Assembly (NCBI GenBank): GCA_020628425.1
Contig: JAHDEZ010000020.1
Span: 1 to 44,482, forward strand
Direction of reading: 5' to 3'
Source: Hellea sp.
GTDB lineage: Bacteria > Pseudomonadota > Alphaproteobacteria > Caulobacterales > Maricaulaceae
Length of the DNA stretch: 44,482 bases
The translations under genes were made by a program, and so were the position numbers. Below the pieces are notes generated by a model. The model searched no databases, was not told the DNA's origin, and saw only the letters and a program-made list of their open reading frames with translations. Position 1 is the first letter of the stretch. Every line of letters starts with the position of its first letter. Below are positions 39,605-44,482 of this stretch, in pieces.

Positions 39605-42225
39605 TGGTAATCTTCTCTATGCGGTCTGGCGAGCGCCAGCAATAATAAGAGCAACATGATTGCGGCGGCAAAGATGACCAAATTGGCTTTGCGGTCTGTC
39701 GTGCCTGCAACGCCCATAAATTTATTGATAAATCCGCTCATCCAACCTGAGGTTTCCTCATAGGCGGTTTTCACATTTCCAGATAGTGACGACAGAGGTT
39801 TATATTGGACCGGGCCGATGTCGGATGGCGTCGCTGTTGGGCTCGAAAACCCCCTTAGCGAAGCGCCGGGGTCATATTGTGGGGCTCTCTGAATTTCCAT
39901 GACTTTGATTGTGGAAACAGGAGCAGGATCTGCGACTGTGACAACAGTAGGCGCTGGCTTATAAATAGGTGCAGGTTGGGGCTTCTGTTCGGGCAGTAAA
40001 TCTGGTTCGATAGTCAATTGCGGTTCTGTCTCTGGCAATACAGGCAGCGTGCTTTCACCCTGGAATAGACCACCCAGCCAGGCACCGATGTCAGATAGAA
40101 TGTTGGACATGAGTGTTTTGGTAGTTCCGGCCGCCGCGATGATACGTTGGAATACAGGGCGCATATCAACCCGGTAGGCTGACATATCCCCTAGGGATGG
40201 CCAAGAGAATGTCGGTGCATCAAGCCTGTTCATTGATTTAGGAGTACCCGGCGTAACGGTTTCGATCTCAAAAGCCGTCTTGGTCATCTCAACCGTTGAG
40301 CCATTCCATCGCGCCATACTGCCTTGCAGTTTATTCCATTTTTCTGTCTCAAGGATCTGGTTCATAGCCTGGGCAAAGTTTTGCCCGCGGGAAATGGTGA
40401 CATAGGCCTTGAGTGTTTCGGCATTATTCGGATTTTCAAAAATCGCCGCGATTCCGCCCTTGATTGGGGCACCTGTACGGACAGACATCAGTGATATAGC
40501 CGCATCGTCCAATTGAGCCGTCTGAATGCGACGGGGTTCGCTCAGTCGACCATAACTGGCATTAGCGAGTGACTTTGGTGCCTGCGCGTCAAAGTTTGGT
40601 CCAATCACAAGAATATTCTCTGTTAGATCTGACGGCATATCCGCCAATGAGTAAACGTCAGCATTGGTCCAACCACTACCGTAGACTTTCGCCAATTGGG
40701 CATAGACCCTCAAGGCGGCTGCGCGCTCTCCCACGGAACGGGTGGAAAACACGACTGCGGTATTACTCCCTGCGTCTTCTGAGAACGGAAAACCAGACGC
40801 TGCAAACCGAGTCAGGTCACCTGTAAAGCCGGTTTTGTCGCTGGAAATGGAAATATAAGAGTCGGAGCCCACAAACACATTTGGAGCGATAACTTGTGGC
40901 CCGCAGGCGATCTTTGTATCCGTCGGTGACAGATCAGGACTCAGCGATAACCGGTTGCCAGAGCCAATTAAAATGCCTTTGGGGATATCAAATTGGACAG
41001 AATTTTTTGTTCGATTTAAGAAGATGTCACCAAGATGGTACCCATTTAGATTGACGGCCACATTCGAGGTAGCGGTTATATCTTTGGAGCGATCAACGTT
41101 AATTTTAAGCATGCCATGAGCTGACAAGGGATTGTCGACGTCAAACTCCAGCAATTGTCTGCTGTTCCCAAGTCCTCGGTCAAAACGAAGATTTCCCATC
41201 TCATGAAGATATGTGCTGCCGGAAACCGGGGCATTCTCTAGTCTGAAAGGAGATTGCCAGACAAATTCGCCGTTAAAAGCATAGGTTCTGCGCGCGCTCG
41301 GAATAAGGCGAGTAGAAAAATTCCCTAAAAGCTCTTCTAGTTCTGTCGCGTTGTCGGCTGTTATGACCAATTGTAGCGGCGCATTATTGATGACGCCGAT
41401 AACCGGGCCGCTGGTGGTAGCTAATTGTTTGCCTTTTAAAAGATAGGTCAGATCTGCGCGCGTACCCACATGGATTTGCATATCTCCAAGGCTTGAACCC
41501 AGATTGAATTGTGGGATTTTGGGCGTATTGAGCGCGATGCCTTGGGCAGTCAGCGCTTCGTATTTCAACCTATTGGCACCGACAGCGTTAATGGCGACCG
41601 TTTTAGGAGTTGTCATGGGGGAAGCGAGAATTTCAGTGATATCACGCAAATAATAGGGTCGTGAGGGTGTCGATGCCTTCACGATAAGTAGGCTATCTTC
41701 CATATTGATAGAGAATGCACCGTCTTGAGGTGTCAAACAGGTCGAACTATTACCGTAACGGATAGAGATATTGTTACGATGCGCTTTGACTTTGGAAATA
41801 TCGAGATTTAGCCGTGCTTCGAAACTATTGCCTTTGGAGTGAATAGCGACTGGCTCAGCGTCATTAAACTGCACGTAAATTGGTTCGGCGGATTTGACTG
41901 ATCCTTCAGCATGGATCTTGATGTAGAGATCGATTTTTTCTACCCAGTCGCTCGTCGGTGTTTCAAACTGGATGTCATAAACCGGATTTCTCCAATCCAG
42001 CCTTGGTTCACTCGTATTAGACAATTCGACTAAATTGACTTTATAGCTATCCATCTTTCGGGTTTGAAACTGTCCCGGAACATCTCCGGCCACGGCGGTT
42101 CCAGCGATAAATGCAACCCAGAACATAATACCCACCAGCCAGAACAGTCTTGTTCGGGCCCATAGGGAATTATTAACCTTGTTTTGCTCGATTTGAGACG
42201 AAGACGTGTGATTTATCCTTAACAT
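39601..42225 (-). CDS. bcsB: BcsB-like cellulose-synthase periplasmic subunit, orphan
   Basis: An 874-residue protein with an N-terminal extension (1-22), a signal/anchor sequence (23-46), a large periplasmic beta-rich region (50-680) and a single C-terminal membrane helix (about 844-866) followed by RPHREDYH. BcsB features include YLRDITEILASP, a flavodoxin-like segment NTAVVFSTRSVGERAA, and repeated jelly-roll-like strands (NVAVNLNGYHLGDIFLN, GSGNRLSLSPDL). Residues about 730-800 are a proline-rich linker unusual for BcsB. No bcsA, bcsC or bcsZ is nearby. A later ATG (M34) has a better ribosome site but would shorten the export signal. Confidence 0.75.
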   Translation of the reverse strand: MLRINHTSSSQIEQNKVNNSLWARTRLFWLVGIMFWVAFIAGTAVAGDVPGQFQTRKMDSYKVNLVELSNTSEPRLDWRNPVYDIQFETPTSDWVEKIDLYIKIHAEGSVKSAEPIYVQFNDAEPVAIHSKGNSFEARLNLDISKVKAHRNNISIRYGNSSTCLTPQDGAFSINMEDSLLIVKASTPSRPYYLRDITEILASPMTTPKTVAINAVGANRLKYEALTAQGIALNTPKIPQFNLGSSLGDMQIHVGTRADLTYLLKGKQLATTSGPVIGVINNAPLQLVITADNATELEELLGNFSTRLIPSARRTYAFNGEFVWQSPFRLENAPVSGSTYLHEMGNLRFDRGLGNSRQLLEFDVDNPLSAHGMLKINVDRSKDITATSNVAVNLNGYHLGDIFLNRTKNSVQFDIPKGILIGSGNRLSLSPDLSPTDTKIACGPQVIAPNVFVGSDSYISISSDKTGFTGDLTRFAASGFPFSEDAGSNTAVVFSTRSVGERAAALRVYAQLAKVYGSGWTNADVYSLADMPSDLTENILVIGPNFDAQAPKSLANASYGRLSEPRRIQTAQLDDAAISLMSVRTGAPIKGGIAAIFENPNNAETLKAYVTISRGQNFAQAMNQILETEKWNKLQGSMARWNGSTVEMTKTAFEIETVTPGTPKSMNRLDAPTFSWPSLGDMSAYRVDMRPVFQRIIAAAGTTKTLMSNILSDIGAWLGGLFQGESTLPVLPETEPQLTIEPDLLPEQKPQPAPIYKPAPTVVTVADPAPVSTIKVMEIQRAPQYDPGASLRGFSSPTATPSDIGPVQYKPLSSLSGNVKTAYEETSGWMSGFINKFMGVAGTTDRKANLVIFAAAIMLLLLLLALARPHREDYH

Positions 42226-42309
42226 GGCGTTAAAAAAGCAAGTAAAGTGCCAGTCTCGGCAGGGCTGTCAAAATTCATTCCAAACGGGTAATTTTTAAGA
42301 AAGACTCGC

Positions 42310-42639
42310 GTGTTTAGTTCGTTAAAAACTTCTATTTGGGCGCCGGCCCTCATTCGGCGTGCTGAAGGCCACGGGGCGTTTGCAACGGTTATTCATCGGG
42401 GCGACCCAGATGCTGGCGCGGTATTGATACTTGTTCGGACACTGGACGGGCTGGCGGTTTTGTATCGGTCTATGCGAAATATGGACGGCTTACGCATTTG
42501 GCATCCCAAAGGTCCTGAAGCTGAAAACGAGTTGGATGTGGCCATTCGCAAAGCTTTGGTATCAGACCCAGATCTTTGGGTCATTGAAATTGAGGATAAA
42601 CAAGGGCGTCATTTCCTGACCGAAAAGGTCGAGGAATAA
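42310..42639 (+). CDS. DUF1491 family protein
   Basis: A 109-residue soluble protein of the alphaproteobacterial DUF1491 family. The start is GTG. Motifs include IWAPALIRRAEGHGAFATVIHRGDPDAGAVLILV (in pattern) and DGLRIWHPKGP. The family has no known function. It diverges from the bcsB-like gene across 84 bases and precedes prfC by 57 bases, so it may share the prfC transcript. Confidence 0.88.
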   Translation: MFSSLKTSIWAPALIRRAEGHGAFATVIHRGDPDAGAVLILVRTLDGLAVLYRSMRNMDGLRIWHPKGPEAENELDVAIRKALVSDPDLWVIEIEDKQGRHFLTEKVEE

Positions 42640-42696
42640 CCTTGCAGGTTTGGCTTTTCCCGCCTATGTGACCGCGGAACTCAGGGAAAATTTTAG

Positions 42697-44295
42697 ATGT
42701 CCAAAGCCGCCATAGAGGCCCCTAAACGCCGTGTTTTCGCAATTATTTCTCACCCGGACGCGGGTAAGACGACGCTGACTGAAAATATGTTGCATTCCGC
42801 GGGCGCTATTCATTTGGCTGGACAAGTGGCGGCACGAGGTCAGGCTCGGCGCACCCAATCTGACTGGATGAAGATCGAGCAGGAACGAGGTATTTCTGTC
42901 AGCTCCTCCGTTATGACCTTTGAACACAAGGAACTGGTCTTTAACCTGTTGGATACGCCGGGGCACGAGGACTTTTCCGAAGATACTTATCGCACGCTGA
43001 CGGCAGCGGACAGTGCGGTTATGGTGCTTGATGTTGCTAAAGGTATTGAGCCGCAAACATTGAAACTATTTGAGGTCTGTCGCTTACGAGACATTCCGAT
43101 CGTGACTTTCGTCAATAAGCTTGATCGGGACGGGCAGGAGCCTTTTGATCTATTGGCGGAAATCGAAGACAAGCTCGCTCTGGATGTGCGCCCTATGCAG
43201 TGGCCAGCGGCTAGCGGGCGCCGATTTCGAGGTGTAGCGGATCTACGGACTAATGAGTTTTTAAAATATATCCGTCCCGACGAAGGAGGCGATGCCTCCA
43301 AAGGTGCGCAACGAATTGCCATGGACGGCAACTCAATAGCTGGTCATTTCGACGATGATGAGCTGCTGGAAGAGTTTCGTGAGGAGGCCATGCTTGCCAA
43401 AGAATATGGCGAGTTTAATGTTCAGAGCTTTCGCGAAGGTCATATGACACCCGTTTATTTTGGATCAGCCCTTCGTCGTTTTGGTGTAAGGGAGCTGATT
43501 GATGCGTTGTCTGAATTTGCGCCGGGCCCGCAAGTTGAAACGGCAGAAAAGTTCGGGAAAGATATAGAAATTAGCCCGACTGACAAAGAGGTCGCCGGTT
43601 TTGTCTTCAAGGTCCAGGCTAATATGGATTTGAACCATCGTGACCGTGTCGCTTTCCTGCGTCTGAACTCCGGAGAGTTTAAACGGGGCATGAAGCTCAA
43701 AACATTTGAGGGTAAGACCATGACGGTCCACAATCCAATACTGTTCTTTGCTCAAGACCGAGAATTGGCCGATAATGCTTTTGCAGGTGATGTGATCGGT
43801 ATTCCAAATCACGGCGTACTCCGGGTTGGAGATAGCCTGTCTGAAAGCGGGAAGGTCAAGTTTGCTGGTATTCCGAACTTCGCGCCGGAAATCCTGAGAA
43901 AAGCTCGCACCAAAGATCCTCTTAAAGCCAAGCATTTGAAAAAGGCGCTGGAAAGCCTTGCCGAAGAGGGGGTTACACAATTGTTTAAACCCCAAATGGG
44001 TAGCGATATTATCGTAGGCGCCGTCGGAGCTCTGCAAATTGATGTTATGGCCGAGCGGATCAAAACCGAATACGGTCTTGAGGTTATTTTCGAAGCGCCC
44101 CCGTATCAAACCGCCCGCTGGATTAAATCTGACGACAGCGCAAAAATCGAAGAATTCTCTGCCAAGAACCGTAACACTATGGCGGAAGATATTGATGGTG
44201 ATCCGGTTTATCTGGCAAAATCCGCTTGGGATGTGGGTTATGCTCAAGAAAAAAACCCGGATTTGGTTTTCCTGAAGGCTAAGGAACGGCGCTAA
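42697..44295 (+). CDS. prfC: Peptide chain release factor 3
   Basis: A 532-residue translational GTPase that recycles release factors RF1/RF2 from the ribosome. The G motifs are clear: SHPDAGKTT (P loop), DTPGHEDFSED (G3) and FVNKLDRD (G4). The switch I region QERGISVSSSVMTF and later domains (FFAQDRELADNAFAGDVIGIPNHG, GVTQLFKPQMGSDIIVGAVGALQIDVM in parts) fit RF3 rather than EF-G, and the length equals that of E. coli RF3 within a few residues. Confidence 0.97.
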   Translation: MSKAAIEAPKRRVFAIISHPDAGKTTLTENMLHSAGAIHLAGQVAARGQARRTQSDWMKIEQERGISVSSSVMTFEHKELVFNLLDTPGHEDFSEDTYRTLTAADSAVMVLDVAKGIEPQTLKLFEVCRLRDIPIVTFVNKLDRDGQEPFDLLAEIEDKLALDVRPMQWPAASGRRFRGVADLRTNEFLKYIRPDEGGDASKGAQRIAMDGNSIAGHFDDDELLEEFREEAMLAKEYGEFNVQSFREGHMTPVYFGSALRRFGVRELIDALSEFAPGPQVETAEKFGKDIEISPTDKEVAGFVFKVQANMDLNHRDRVAFLRLNSGEFKRGMKLKTFEGKTMTVHNPILFFAQDRELADNAFAGDVIGIPNHGVLRVGDSLSESGKVKFAGIPNFAPEILRKARTKDPLKAKHLKKALESLAEEGVTQLFKPQMGSDIIVGAVGALQIDVMAERIKTEYGLEVIFEAPPYQTARWIKSDDSAKIEEFSAKNRNTMAEDIDGDPVYLAKSAWDVGYAQEKNPDLVFLKAKERR

Positions 44296-44298
44296 ACA

Positions 44299-44482
44299 AT
44301 GTTGGGGGCTATATGTGGGGATATCATCGGTTCGGTCTATGAGCATGAAAACCTGAAATCAAAGGAATTTCCTTTATTTCAGAAGGAGTGCCATTTCACT
44401 GACGATACGGTTCTAACCTGCGCTGTAGCAGATGCTATTTTACATGACCGGCCATTTTCCGAAAATATCAAAAAATTTTACC
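44299..44482 (+). CDS. ADP-ribosylglycohydrolase family protein (5' part only)
   Basis: The first 61 residues of a gene cut by the window end. MLGAICGDIIGSVYEHEN is the typical N-terminus of DraG-type ADP-ribosylglycohydrolases, and FTDDTVLTCAVADAIL has the two aspartates that bind magnesium. Such enzymes remove ADP-ribose from proteins or nucleic acids. The ATG lies 3 bases after the prfC stop, so it is probably co-transcribed with prfC. Confidence 0.88.
   Translation, partial: MLGAICGDIIGSVYEHENLKSKEFPLFQKECHFTDDTVLTCAVADAILHDRPFSENIKKFY

Noticed and set aside
43465..44346. Long antisense open frame (293 codons) opposite prfC
   Set aside because: It mirrors a well-supported release-factor gene and has no recognisable domain or ribosome site; a shadow of coding bias. 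The same holds for antisense frames opposite ptrB (25842-26381) and the second DUF3450 gene (15770-16333).

Overview
The window looks like chromosomal DNA of a marine, probably dimorphic alphaproteobacterium of the Hyphomonadales/Maricaulales type. This is inferred from a MucR/Ros regulator, DUF1491, DUF2336 and PAS_5 proteins (all typical of alphaproteobacteria), a DivJ/PleC-like histidine kinase, a large TonB-dependent receptor and moderate GC content. I see no phage genes, insertion sequences, integrases or CRISPR arrays. No stretch over 300 bases lacks a gene; the longest gap is about 270 bases (6387-6658).

Layout. (1) 1-3629: tRNA-Thr, a DUF1761 membrane protein, then metG with DUF805 and a glutathione transferase downstream. 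(2) 3633-6386, minus strand: a tight four-gene unit (secreted protein, ATP-grasp-like protein, metallo-beta-lactamase-fold hydrolase, GFA protein). (3) 6659-12383: a TonB-dependent receptor with a clear terminator, followed by two divergent TPR proteins carrying different 2-oxoglutarate/Fe(II) oxygenase domains. (4) 12398-14438: sppA and tRNA-Gln. (5) 14623-24678: a large TonB2-type energy-transduction locus with two DUF3450 proteins, a secreted coiled-coil/ExbB fusion (TtpC-like), ExbB, two ExbDs, TonB and a periplasmic TPR protein, then a terminator and a second TonB-TPR cassette plus a shortened third TPR gene. (6) 24675-28145: oligopeptidase B and a DUF2336 protein. (7) 28257-36376: a ten-gene Mrp/Mbh-type cation/proton antiporter operon, followed by mucR. 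(8) 36911-44482: PAS_5 protein, sufE, DivJ-like kinase, an orphan BcsB-like protein, DUF1491, prfC and the start of an ADP-ribosylglycohydrolase.

How it fits together. The TonB2-type locus would use the proton gradient across the inner membrane to energise outer-membrane receptors such as the one at 6659-9607. Its TPR proteins and DUF3450 coiled-coil proteins probably work in the periplasm. The best candidates for something new are the expanded TonB locus (gap-free TonB paralogs, a 70-residue insertion in one DUF3450, a possible H-type RNA pseudoknot between the two DUF3450 genes), the pair of TPR-oxygenases beside the receptor, and the antiporter operon. That operon follows the order of the archaeal mbhA-H module but ends in two extra proton-channel-like subunits. 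All functional statements come from reading motifs; no database search was run.
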